Of a stretch of 64,000 nt of DNA, positions 10,857 to 20,887 are shown piece after piece (positions within the stretch are counted from its first letter, which is position 1; every line of letters begins with the position of its first letter). Made by a program: the position numbers and the translations under genes. The notes under the pieces were generated by a model. It saw only the letters and a list, made by a program, of their open reading frames with translations, ran no database searches and was not told where the DNA came from. Source of the stretch: Ctenosaura bakeri. Lineage: Eukaryota; Chordata; Lepidosauria; Squamata; Iguanidae. The stretch covers positions 394,228-458,227 of the forward strand of contig CAOLHI010001428.1 of assembly GCA_948474755.1 (NCBI GenBank), read 5' to 3'.

Positions 10857-11269
10857 GTCTGACTGTATTATAATACAGGCAGCAGCCATGGAGAGACTGC
10901 AAATCCTCTGGCTAAAAATTGGAAAACATGGCAGTGTGTTTTGACAGTGAAAGGAAAGTATTCAGATTCAGAAGTTCATGGTAGCTATGCTGTTCTGTAG
11001 GTGGCATAACCAATAGATCTTCCTCCAGAGGTATTGTCATGCTACATGATAGCCCTGGATAGGAAGAACTTATTCCAAAATGCATTAAAATACGCATACA
11101 GCCAGTTCAGTGAGGAGTGCCCCCATGATAAAACTGTAAGATGTTCTATATAATTTAATAATGTGTGCTATTATGTATAATAATATTAGAATGTTATGCT
11201 ATTGATGAAGCTGTTATATGCCTTCACAGCTTTCAAGAGGTGTATGCTGTCTAATTAAATCTCTCTAAT
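10857..11269. other. No recognised feature
   Basis: No gene or repeat supported. It ends in a pyrimidine-rich TCTCTCTAATATGTTTCAG that resembles a splice acceptor just before the CR1 frame. Confidence 0.35.
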
Positions 11270-11819
11270 ATGTTTCAGATTTTCCTCAGAAATATACAAT
11301 ATACAAAAAGGGAGAGAATATTATTCAGGGCAAGGACTCAGAGAACACAGGGGGAAAAGGCCCAAATGATACTGGACAAGTAGTACAAGCGGTCAATGGC
11401 AAGAGGAGTAGAAACTATAGTACAGGACTTGCAGGAAGGGCCCGGGGACTTAAGTGTCTCTACACTAATGCACGGAGTATGAGAAACAAGCAAGATGAAC
11501 TTGAACTCCTAGTACAACAAAATAAATACGATTTGATAGGCATCACTGAGACCTGGTGGGATGAGTCTCATGATTGGAATACAGGAATAGAGGGGTATAG
11601 CCTATTTTGTAAAAACAGACCAAACAAGAAAGGAGGAGAAGTAGCCTTGTATGTCAAGGATGTGTAGTGGAGTCTCCTTCTTTGGAGGTTTTTAAGCAGA
11701 GGCTGGATGGCCATCTGTCGGGGAGTGCTTTGAGGGTGTTCCTGCATGGCAGGGGGTTGGACTAGATGGCCCGTGTGGTCTCTTCCAACTCTACATTTCT
11801 ATGATTCTATGATTCTATA
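11270..11819 (+). mobile_element. CR1 LINE with large internal deletion
   Basis: One frame is open from about 11270 to 11667 and holds the start of CR1 ORF2: GLKCLYTNARSM, the endonuclease box IGITETWWDESHDW, and GGEVALYVKD, with the first ATG at 11479. Immediately after KD the sequence jumps to the CR1 3' region (TGGAGTCTCCTTCTTTGG, then GGATGGCCATCTGTCGGG) and ends with ATTCTATGATTCTATAA, the family's hallmark 8-bp terminal repeat. All of the remaining endonuclease and RT is gone. The sequence is near consensus and the frame intact, so this copy is younger than the one at 7240. It cannot move itself. Confidence 0.85.
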
Positions 11820-13673
11820 AAAGAGGTGCCACAGGCTAAACAAGAGGGAAAAAGAGGAGGAGAAAAGTGGTGGAAATCTTGTCATTGGGCAGTGTATGAA
11901 AAAAACATACAAACTTCCTTATTAACAGAATATAACAGATGCAGTGAGTAATAAGAGGGAAATCTTATCTTTCATTTTTGAAAATCTGAACATAAATTCA
12001 GATAATGAGCAGGAAGAAGCTATTTCTCTCATGCTTCTAGCGTCAGCTTAATATTCCAAAACAATGGTTGAGATCCTGCATCAGATATATGAATATCATA
12101 TAGTACATCTCTGTAGCTACCTCTTCCAATGCTTCCTTCCAACCCATCTTGTAAGGAACAGAAACTCCAGAAAGGCTGTTTCTGTGTTGCTGGAGAGTGC
12201 AGGGGAAGTCAGGGTTTTCCTTTTAGCTGGGCAGTTTTTTCCTTTTAGCTGGGCATGCTGAAACAATGTCACCTGCTGCAACATCCCAAGGACCCTCAGA
12301 GGTCCCTATGGATGTTTGTTGCAGTAGGTCCAGCTACAGGAAAATAGATGGCCACATCTCTGGTGATCCTTCCACTCCCACATGGAAGTGGCCATTTTTA
12401 TTTATTTGTTTATTTATTTATTGGGGGGGAATAGGGTTACACTGGTTGCCAGGTGGAGTCAGGTTTTGGAACAGAAGTCTAATGAAGCAAAAAAACAATG
12501 GACCAAAAAAGTCATTGGAGCAATGGATTAAATCTGACCTACGCCACCATAATTCACCAATAAAATACTAGTCTTTGTCTTGAACCTTCTTTGTCCAGAT
12601 TCCTTATTCTTCCCAGAATCAGTGAGTTCTGGGAAGTAAGTTGTTGATTTAGAGAAAGAGGAAGAACTACAAAATGGGAACTAGGTATTTTTGCCTGTGA
12701 CCACATGTTTGACATATTCAGGCAGCGTGACAGAAGATTTACCACCAGCCATCATCTACATTACTCAAGGAGCTCTGCATCTAGCATGACTCTTGCTTGT
12801 AACATTTCCAGCACAGAGTGTTTAAAATGACATTAAATAGAAAAGAACGGAACCTAAAAAAGAGCTACAATAACATCTAGTCACAGAGGATGTAGACACA
12901 AGATAATGATACGGTTTGACATGTAACCATATTCCAAACAGCAGGCCAATATTTAGCAAATGCAATTTTTCATCTCTGCAATTTTGAGATATAACCTCCT
13001 CCTTCAGAAGACAAGTTTGGACATAACAATAAGAAACATACTAAATTGTTGTTTATAACAATTTTTGTGAAAAGTTTGGCTTAAATAGTACCTATCGCTG
13101 GTACAACTACAAGGAAGAGATAAGAAGCAATATTTGAAATTTGGAGGGTTTGACTAATTTAAACTATGAGGTGGGAGTGAGAGCAAGTAAGAATCACAAA
13201 TTATCGTTTGAACTCAGAATAATTTGAATTGAACAATGTTTGCTACATCCGCTCATAATGAGAAAAATAATGAGGCAGAAATGTCTCACCTCGTGGTAGT
13301 GGCCCAGAGATGGGGAGGGGGCACAAACCCACAGCTTATGAAATCTTATGCACAAAATGGTAGAATCCCTCCCCCACTGATTAGCACTATGTCCAAAAAG
13401 AGCCTGTGTTATTACAGAAAAGGAAATTGTTCTTCTTTTTAGATGTAGTCATCTAGCCTTCTCTTCCGAGGAAAAAAAGTTTAAAGCATAAGAAAAATTA
13501 CTGTAGCAATAAAGCTATTTGATGTTCACTTGTCTTACTTTTTCAGATGTCAGTGTCATAAGAAAATAATTCTTTGCTAATTTCATTCTCAAAGGAAACA
13601 ATGCGTAACTTCAGGAAGAAAATTTTAACAAGAAAGTCTGGAAACTGCACATTTTTGAAGACTATTTGTAGTG
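11820..13673. other. No recognised feature
   Basis: AT-rich DNA with small frames of no recognisable content. A duplicated TTTTCCTTTTAGCTGGGCA occurs near 12218 and 12239, and a (TTTA) run near 12399-12420. Confidence 0.4.
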
Positions 13674-13940
13674 TGGACTTATTCTGAGCATGATTGGCAT
13701 ATGATATTTTACATGAAAATAATATGCTTTTTTCCTATAGAAAATGCTGTATGTGTGGGAGAGAGCACCCAGAAAACAGCATTTTCTGTGCAGACTATAT
13801 TTCAGCACAAAACTGCTGTTTCCTTCACAGAAAATGCTGTTTTCTTGGCAAAAACAAACTTATATGTGGCTTTTGTGCAAAATAGGTCTCAAACTGTGAA
13901 AATTCTCATCAGTCTAGGATTCTGTGATGATTTCACAACT
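13674..13940. repeat. Unnamed repeat with GAAAATGCTGTTTTC inverted motifs, copy 1
   Basis: The segment starts GTGTGGACTTATTCTG and contains several GAAAATGCTGT and AAAACAGCATTTTC blocks, which are reverse complements of one another, as well as TTTTGTGCAAAATAG. A diverged second copy with the same start, the same blocks and the same order lies at 26630-26960. The family is not one I can name. Confidence 0.55.
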
Positions 13941-14502
13941 GCTGAGAAACATATTTATTGACCATTTAACAAATATTTTTGCATATTCTTTCCAGTTGAT
14001 ACTTCAGATTTCTCAACCATATGTGATTATCTGCAACAGACTGATCTGGCGAGTCCCTCAAAATTCTAGGGTTGAAGGTCTTACATTGTCTCGATGTAAT
14101 ATGTGCTGGCAGAGTTATGCTACAATAGCATAATCCCTATACTGAATACCACTGTAGCACTGTATGTGAGTACATATCCTGTGTACTCCCTCTCCCCTGC
14201 TTTTCTTTCTCTTCAAAATTCAATAAAAATATTTTTTTTAAAAAAATATGAGAAATGGTGAATGTCCATAGCTCCTTGCACAATGTACTCTAAGTGTAAT
14301 ATTGCACATCTGGAACTGTTCTACATGTAGAATTCTGTTCCCACCACCATCAGCTGAATATGACCTTCTGCATCGTCCAAAAAAGTCACTCCATACACAT
14401 AGTGCAGCTGACACCTACATATGCTATCAACAGGATTTGGGCCTGTGATTCAATGTGAGTCACACACTAGAGCCAGGAAGTTACTTGTTCAAGTGGTACC
14501 CA

Positions 14503-15022
14503 GGCATGGACTACTGTGAAAGGTTAGGTGGCTGCATTATCCCCCATCCCCATAAACCTTGGAAGACTGCAACCTTCCAGCTTCACACACTCTTTTTTTT
14601 TTAATTCAAATCTTTTGCCCCAAAATGTTCTCGTTTTCCTTGTGCTTCGGGGTTTAACAAGAAGAGGAGAACAGAGGCAATTCTGTCTACTTATTGTTCT
14701 TACCTTTTCTGAGGCTAAATTGGGCCAGGGAGCCCACCAAACATGGTGGAAATGTCCCATACACTCACTCAAGGTCATTTGAAGGCATTTTGGAGCAAAA
14801 CAATGAAATCTACATCTATCTTTATCTATATTTATATCATCTATACCTATAATTTGGGGTACCAGACAACCTTCAGACATGATGTAAACACCCTTCCTAC
14901 CACCTAGATGCCATTTGGGGGCATTTTGGAGCATTTTTTAACGTCCTGGGCCTATGCTTGACCAGGGGGCTACATAAATGGTCCAGAAGCCCATGGGATG
15001 CACTTTACCCACCCCTGTGGCA
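14503..15022. mobile_element. Probable hAT-like DNA element
   Basis: The right end GTGCACTTTACCCACCCCTG-like sequence is the reverse complement of the CAGGGGTGGGTAAAGTG ends common in hAT-type elements. The left edge, CAGGCATGG near 14503, is only a weak match, and I found no clean 8-bp duplication. Repeated GCATTTTGGAGCA blocks lie inside. Frames in this stretch show no transposase motif. Confidence 0.4.
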
Positions 15023-15846
15023 TACTCTCATTGTTACATTCCCTAGAAAGAGGAATTTTGTGCCATGGGGCATTGCTATGTGCTGATATATTCCCTTGAT
15101 GTCAGTCCTTCAGAACTATGGGGTGGCAGAGTAAATGTAACTTGACATGTATTTAAAAGTACAGGTTATACCCAAGCATGTTAGGAGACGCATGTTGCAA
15201 TTATGTCTTCATTGTTTTCATTTTAAAGGAGACCTATGGCCCAGGAATACGATCAGTGCTTCATACCCTGGACCCTTAGTGGCTTCTTCAATCTCTTTTA
15301 ATCTGTACTTAATTGTCCCAGTTGCAAGGAGGTAGCTATGCTTGAATTTCAATTAAAGGTAAATTTAAAAATCAATTGCAAATAAAATGTTCACTGGGTG
15401 ACGCTAAAGAAGTTAGAAAGACTGGGCAAAGCTTGTCAGTACAATTCTGGCAAAGAGCTACCATAATGTAGGTAATTCTGCATTAATGTAACAGAAGGAT
15501 CATTATCTAATCTAAGTGTGGTTGGTTTAGAGATGCCAACAAAGTAAGAATCTGTAAAGGCAAATGTACCTTAGCAGATTGTCTTTTTCTCATTTAAACA
15601 GAACTATATTTGCCTTAGAGTGTGATTTTTGCTCTTGAAAACAGGAGCTTCAACATATTTTCTTCCCCTGTGTACTGTTTGAAAACACATGTACTTGGAT
15701 CTTTATTTTGCTTAACTAGAGTTATCGATAGTCAATATTTGAGGTTGAGAACTAGGCATATAATTGCCAGGGCCCAGATGTCTGGGGGGCTAAGACTCTA
15801 CTGCTAGACTCCATTGTTTCTGTTTCCAGAACACATTGGAACAGTT
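15023..15846. other. No recognised feature
   Basis: No gene, inverted repeat or named repeat could be supported in this stretch. Confidence 0.4.
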
Positions 15847-16764
15847 CCAGTGTTACCCTGACTTCTGGGGTCCCTTGGGGGACACCTCAATGTGCTCCAT
15901 GTGATAGAGAATGGAAACTAGCCAGAGCACAAGCAATAGCAATGCAAGAGGCAGGGTAACCTAGCGGGGTCTTTTACCCAGTTTTTATGGGGTCAGGCCA
16001 AGCCAAAAACCAAACAAAATCTAATAAATGATTTTATTGAATGAAAATCTCATGCACCAATGCAATCACTCACACACTCACTCAAGGCCTATAAAGAAGT
16101 AAAAGAGAGGAAATTGGATAGGGGAATATTGAAGGGTTTGTAGCTTGGGTAATACTGCATCTTTTCCTGAAGTCCTTGGTCTGGAAAAAACAGTGGAGAA
16201 GTGGGGCTCAGCACAGAGAGGGCTGAGGGGATCACTCAATGGATGGAGAAACGGTCAGCTGGGATGACTGGGAGTGATCCAAAGAAGCTCTTAAAAACTG
16301 GGACAATTTGTAGGGGGAAAAAGGACCTGGAGGGCTGATCCTTTCCTGGTGAGAACAATGGGTGTTGCAATGGGAAAGAAGCTCCACAATGGTAACTTCC
16401 TTTGTGTGATGAGATTACAAGGTGTTGCCAAAGTCTCAGGATCTTTGGTTGCATTTGGTTGTGGTGTGACTTCATGTAAATGGTCCTCGCCTGATTGGAT
16501 ATTTGCTCAACTTGAGGCAAACACGCTAATCCCCTCTAGTCAGCTTCTCAGGGGCTGAGAACCCTTTGTTTATTGTGGATTTGCACAGCTTGAGGTCTCC
16601 TGGGGCTACAGGACTGGGGATTTTACTGGCCTGATCTGATTTTCGATTGTTTGACCACTGCTGCCTACATGCCCATCTGAGTGACCTCTCAGGCGCATTG
16701 AATCATATTTTAATATCAAAATTGTAGACCCCGGGATAGGGTTTTTCCAGTGGAGTAACACCAG
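15847..16764 (-). mobile_element. Solo LTR, copy b, CCAG target duplication
   Basis: A 910-bp unit (15851-16760) is flanked by CCAG at 15847-15850 and 16761-16764. On the minus strand it starts TGTTACTCCACTGGA and ends AGGGTAACA, the LTR TG...CA rule with a short terminal inversion. It is similar along its length to the LTR at 18612 in the opposite orientation, for example in the CCTGACCCC block, in AATAAA-type signals near the R region, and in AATTTCCTCTC. No internal retroviral genes flank it, so it is a solo LTR left by recombination between two LTRs. Confidence 0.8.
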
Positions 16765-16899
16765 AACACATACACAAAGATATAAGAAGTAGTCAGGGAT
16801 ATAGGACATAGAACATAGTAGGCAGGGCTAATGTGAATGCCCACTTGTAGCCCCTGTGACCCAAATAAGCAAATCTGGAGTTGTTCCTTTCACCAAATT

Positions 16900-17830
16900 G
16901 GTGACTAATGCTGCTCATCATCACTTCCCCTTCACTTCATCTCTCATCTCCTACGCCATTCAATGCAACCCTTCTCATTCATCTCAAGCTGGGATCCAAC
17001 ATGACTGGGGCCCTTTTTGCACGGCATTTGCCATGTGAAAGGGCCCCTCGAGTGTTGTGTGAATGTGAGGAGTGGTCCACATGACACACTCACAATCACG
17101 TGACACTCCAGGGACTGGCAGGCGCTGATTGTGCACTTTTTCATTTTCAACTGTGAGCTGAAAATGGTGCATGATTATGAATCGCTCCAGGGGCCCATGC
17201 ACACTTGCCATGCATGTGGAGCTCCAGAGCTGCAGCGCTTGTGCTTCCTGCCCCAGCGCAGCCTGGGAAACTCCCAGGCTGCACTGTGGAAGGAAGAGGA
17301 GGGGCTCTCACGTGACCAGGCAGCAGCTGTGAAGCTGAAGGAACCAGGACGCGACAGCCTCTCGCTAGAGGCTGCTCACGCAATCCCTGCACCCCAGCTC
17401 CACAAAAATGTGTGTTGCAGAAAGGGCCTAGAATATACTTGCCTGGCAGCCGAGTTGTCATGTTGTCGCCACATACTAACAACTAGCTTTGGGTCATGTG
17501 AACCTATAACATAATCAAGAAAAGTTAAACTATCAATGCTGCTTCTTAAGGCCACATATTAATAACATGCCCTACACCTTTGGGCCATTTAAACTTTGAA
17601 TAAAAACAAGAAAAGTTAAAGTATCAATGCTGTTTCTTAAATGGCTGCTTCCTTATTCATCCTAAGTTGGGATCCAAAGCGACTGGAATGTGCTTGCCTG
17701 GCAGCATAAATGTTCATTTTGTGACCACATATTAACACAAGGTTCCTCTCCTTTAAACACTAGAAACCTATAACAAAACAAGAAGTGTTAAACAATCAGT
17801 GCTGTTTCTTAAATGGTTGTGTATAAGATG
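16900..17830. repeat. Diverged tandem repeat block
   Basis: Motifs recur in order. TTCATC..AAGCTGGGATCCAA occurs near 16978 and again near 17656. CTTGCCTGGCAGC occurs near 17439 and 17692. AAGAAAAGTTAAACTATCAATGCT-like blocks ending TTCTTAA occur near 17517, 17606 and 17780. The first unit is interrupted by an inverted-repeat element at 17009. No coding content is evident. Confidence 0.6.
17009..17428. mobile_element. GGCC-ended inverted-repeat element, type B, copy 1
   Basis: A 420-bp element starts GGCCCTTTTTGCAC and ends GCAGAAAGGGCC. Internal landmarks shared with the copies at 19393 and 36878 include AAAGGGCCCCTCGAGTG, a CCCAGCGCAGCCTGGGA-type block and the AAGCTGAAAATG/GAGCTGAAAATG region. 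The left flank is TGG and the right flank TAG. An uninterrupted paralogue of the host repeat near 17668 reads CTGGAATGTG, which supports an original TGG duplication with one later change. No transposase is encoded. Confidence 0.75.
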
Positions 17831-18440
17831 TGAAGATGGAATATCTCAAATTGCTAATTGCTCAAATGTCTTCAGGTCCCTAGCCCATGCAGTGATTGAT
17901 GAAACTGCACCCATCTGAAAAGAATGAGTTCTAAATCTGCCTTCATCAAAATGCAATTGAAAGTTGGGGGGAGCTCAATTAGTCAGTGTCCCAAATTGGT
18001 ATTTTGTCAGTGGTAAGGATGATAGAGCAAATTTCCTTCCCGCTTACCTCTCAGGTCTAAATACTCCCTCAAAGCCCTTTTTGCATACTGAATCTCACTG
18101 ATGCAACCCTCAGCTGGATTTCAGTTTCCTGTCCACTTTGATTCATTTTCAGCTGTTAAGGAAATGCTGTCCTGAATAAGATGCACTTCCCTCAACTCTA
18201 AAGTCCTGCCTGCCTGCTCTGTTCATGAAGCCAGTATTGACTCATTCACAGAAGTTGCACCAAAGAAGGCAATAAAACTAGCTGAATGATACGATAATGG
18301 TTCAGACAGCTTGTTATAAGTATCTGCGATGTACCCTGTACGCCTCTTAAGATGGTAAGTGAAACAGGTTCCCGTGTGTCCTATACTCTGCCAACCTCCC
18401 TTGTCAAGCCTTCCTGTATCTTCCTCAAACAAACATCATT
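17831..18440. other. No recognised feature
   Basis: Nothing could be assigned with confidence. It may belong to the same degraded retroelement as the tyrosine-recombinase-like fragment that follows. Confidence 0.35.
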
Positions 18441-18607
18441 ACCAGGATGAGCATATCCCTGCAACTTCTTTTAAACTAAGTTTAAAAGCTATTGAGTTGT
18501 CTTTGACACCAAGAACCAGGGACAGCTATAATAGAGCATGTAGAGAGTCTTCCCAGTTGAACTAAGGGCACAGAGTCTGCAAAATAATTCTGTTTGGAGG
18601 CAGCTTG
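18441..18607 (+). pseudogene. Possible tyrosine-recombinase N-terminal fragment
   Basis: In the + frame running 18359-18565, the C-terminal part reads AIELSLTPRTRDSYNRACRE. A pattern S-L-x-P-x-T-x-x-x-Y-x-x-A is typical of the start of the core-binding domain in tyrosine recombinases of DIRS-type retrotransposons, which use such an enzyme in place of an integrase. The frame stops at 18565, and a solo LTR begins 47 bp later. No catalytic R, H or Y boxes are present. A DIRS-like RT remnant lies on the other strand beyond that LTR. The match is short and could be chance. Confidence 0.35.
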
Positions 18608-19968
18608 CTACTGTCACTATGATGGATAAGCCTGAATCCAGAGTCTACAATTTAATATAAACTGACTATTAAAAAGATACCCCTTCACGTGCTTGTGAGG
18701 CCCCCAGATGAGCACACACACAGGCACGGCCGAACAGCTGAAAAATACAAAGAAAAATACTGGTCAGGCCAGTAACTTTCTGTCGCGCTGCTTCAGGAGA
18801 CCTCCAGGCAAGTACACATCGAAACCCAATCAAGGATGCACCAAGCAACAAAAGATTCTCAGCCCCGAACCATCAGCTTGACAGGATTAGCGCTTCTGAC
18901 TATTCAACTGTCAAGCGCTTCCTATTTACATACTGTTTGGGCTATTGACAACCCTGACTGAAACCCAAGTCAAGCACTGACCTTTCGGAGGTTTTGTCTC
19001 CACCTAAGCACCTATTGTTCTCCCTGGGGACTGTCTACTCTCCAGACACATTTCCCCCTACAACTACCCCCAGTTTTCAAGCGCTTTCTTGGATTGCTTC
19101 CTGCTACTTTCGTGGGCTGTCACTCCGTCCGTTTGAGCAATCCTCTCAGCCTTCCAAGTGCTGATTTTCTATGCCTCTGTTTTTCCGCTGCTATTTCAGA
19201 CTCCCGGATGTCAGGATTAGGTGTAGTATTCCCCCAACACTCCTCTTCAAATCCCCTATCAATTTTCCTCTCTTTATTTTTCTTAGGTCTGCGTGAATGG
19301 GTGCATAAGTGTGCAGTGACTTAGGTTTTAAATAAATAAAATAATTATACTTTAATTAGGTCTGGTTTTTGACTCAGCCTGACCCCGTAAAAGGCCCTTT
19401 TCACACGCAGTTTCTTTTGCGAGAGGGCCCCTTGAGTGTCGCGTAAATGGGAGCAGCGGTCCATATGACGCACTCCCATTTATGTGACGCTTACAAGCCT
19501 AAAGCGGGCCGCACATGGATTTTTTTTATTTTCGGCTCTAAGCCAAAAATACTGCGTGGTTGCACAAAGCTCCCAAGGCCCTCGCTCACTTACCTGCCCT
19601 GTGGCGTGTCAGGTGAGCTGGGCCGGTCACGCATCCTCCCCCAGTGCAGCCTACAGCTCCCAGGCTGCACTGCGGAAGGAAGGGGTGGGGCATTCGCGCA
19701 ACGGTCACGTGGCCGGCAACCCAGCTGCGGGAGAATGGAGGAGTGATGCGAGTGCCTTGCGCAAGAGGCTGCTTGTGCGAACAGCACCCCCCACCTCCAC
19801 GAGCAGGTAACGTGCAGAAAGGGCCAAAGTTAGGTATAAGGTCTCTCAAGGTTACCCTACCTCTCGTGTGGTGCTAAGCACTTGCTTGGTGCAACTTGAA
19901 AAACGCCTTAAAATCGGGGTCAGTCTAAGTGTCCTCTGAGGGACCCCAAGAAATTAGGGTAACACTAC
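18608..19968 (+). mobile_element. Solo LTR, copy c, CTAC target duplication
   Basis: The LTR runs 18612-19964 between CTAC copies at 18608-18611 and 19965-19968. It starts TGTCACTATGATGG and ends AGGGTAACA. Without the 433-bp element inserted at 19393 and its extra AAA it is about 917 bp, essentially the length of copy b. A poly(A) signal cluster AAATAAATAAAATAA lies near 19332 and the tract AATTTTCCTCTCTTTATTTT near 19260. Orientation is opposite to copy b, so the two form a large inverted pair about 1.8 kb apart. Confidence 0.8.
19393..19825. mobile_element. GGCC-ended inverted-repeat element, type B, copy 2
   Basis: This 433-bp element begins GGCCCTTTTCACACGCAG and ends GTGCAGAAAGGGCC, with AAA at 19390-19392 and 19826-19828. 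It sits inside solo LTR c. The related LTR b has no insertion at the equivalent point (CCCAGTTTTTATGGGG near 15981), giving an empty-site comparison and supporting a 3-bp AAA duplication. It is GC- and CpG-rich compared with its host, and encodes no recognisable protein; frames across it are shadows. Confidence 0.8.
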
Positions 19969-20611
19969 TATGGTCTTTTAGCCTAGGAGTGAGCAAAATG
20001 CTGCCTTTCTTAACCTTTGCTCCATGCCACTGTGTGGCAATTTGAATAAATGTGTCTAAGGAGGTACAGCAAACCAAGCAATGTTCCTGAGGAATGGTGT
20101 AATTCACCAACCTTCCCTTTGCATAAGAGAGTTAATGAATAACTCTATATTCACCAGGAGTCTTCTTGTGAAAAATACATAATGGAGAACTTTGCAAACA
20201 TGAAACCAGGGGAACATGAAAGAGTTGTACCACCCTTACCTCATGAAGCTCTTTGTTAATCTTCAATCTAACTATGAATTCTGTATATCTAAGTGACTTC
20301 AAATTAGCATAAGCAAAAGGAGATGAAGGCAAAGATCTGGAAAGGAATACTAAAGCTGCACTTATAACCATCACATATATTATGGGCATCTGAAGCATCT
20401 GATAGACATGAAACATAGAATTGCATGTCATTCCAATTGGACTTGATACCCTTAATTGGTGGCTGTCAGGTTCCTGGCCCTCAGCCCACATGCTAGTCCC
20501 TGTAGTTAGCCCACTGGGCCTTTCTTCATGAACAATTCCATAAGCAATGAGGGCCACTACAATTGGAACACTTACACCCGAATTTGCCTGAACAGAAGCT
20601 CTGCAAACCAA
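19969..20611 (-). pseudogene. DIRS-like retrotransposon reverse transcriptase, broken
   Basis: On the minus strand a 159-codon frame (20611-20132) ends in a segment corresponding to the SPLG.VPKK.PGE.R.IH block of DIRS-type RTs: here SSPLCIFHKKTPGEYRVIH. After one stop, the same frame continues with LSYAKGRLVNYTIPQEH and CCTSLDTFIQIAT, matching the LSYP.G.SVND and YTS.D.... region that follows in that family. Upstream is LKINKELHE.RVV..FHVP, the usual approach to that block. The catalytic palm beyond it is missing, because LTR c starts right there. The enzyme would copy element RNA to DNA; this copy is dead. A Ty3-type RT is less likely, given the SPLG...LSYP order. Confidence 0.65.
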
Positions 20612-20704
20612 ACTCCTAATTGGGAAAGTGCTGCTGTGGAATCTGTACAGGCTTCTCAGTCTGGCTTCCTGTTGCTAGGGCCCTACCAACTATATGCCTG
20701 CTGA

Positions 20705-20884
20705 AGCCATTTCCGCATTAGACTGTTATAGGACTATGATTCCACTTTCAACATCCTATGGAATCCTGGGGTTTGCAGTTTTGGGAGGGGCTGGCTGGCC
20801 CCTCCCTAAACTGCAAATCCCAGGATTCCATAGGATGTTGAAAGTGAAATTATAGCGCTATAACAGTCTAGTGCAGAAATGGCT
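20705..20884. mobile_element. Palindromic MITE with GGCC-type ends, copy A2
   Basis: It has the same 180-bp length and layout as copy A1. It starts AGCCATTTCCGCATTAGACTG and ends GTGCAGAAATGGCT, and is flanked by TGA at 20702-20704 and 20885-20887. The arms differ from A1 at scattered positions, so the copies diverged after insertion. It has no coding capacity. Confidence 0.85.
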
Positions 20885-20887
20885 TGA

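Noticed and set aside
16984..17514. Overlapping 111- and 127-codon frames
   Set aside because: They span a GC-rich non-coding inverted-repeat element and cross its edges.
17500..17830. CRISPR-like array from the repeated TTAAACTATCAATGCT blocks
   Set aside because: Repeats are few, diverged and unevenly spaced, and the genome is eukaryotic.
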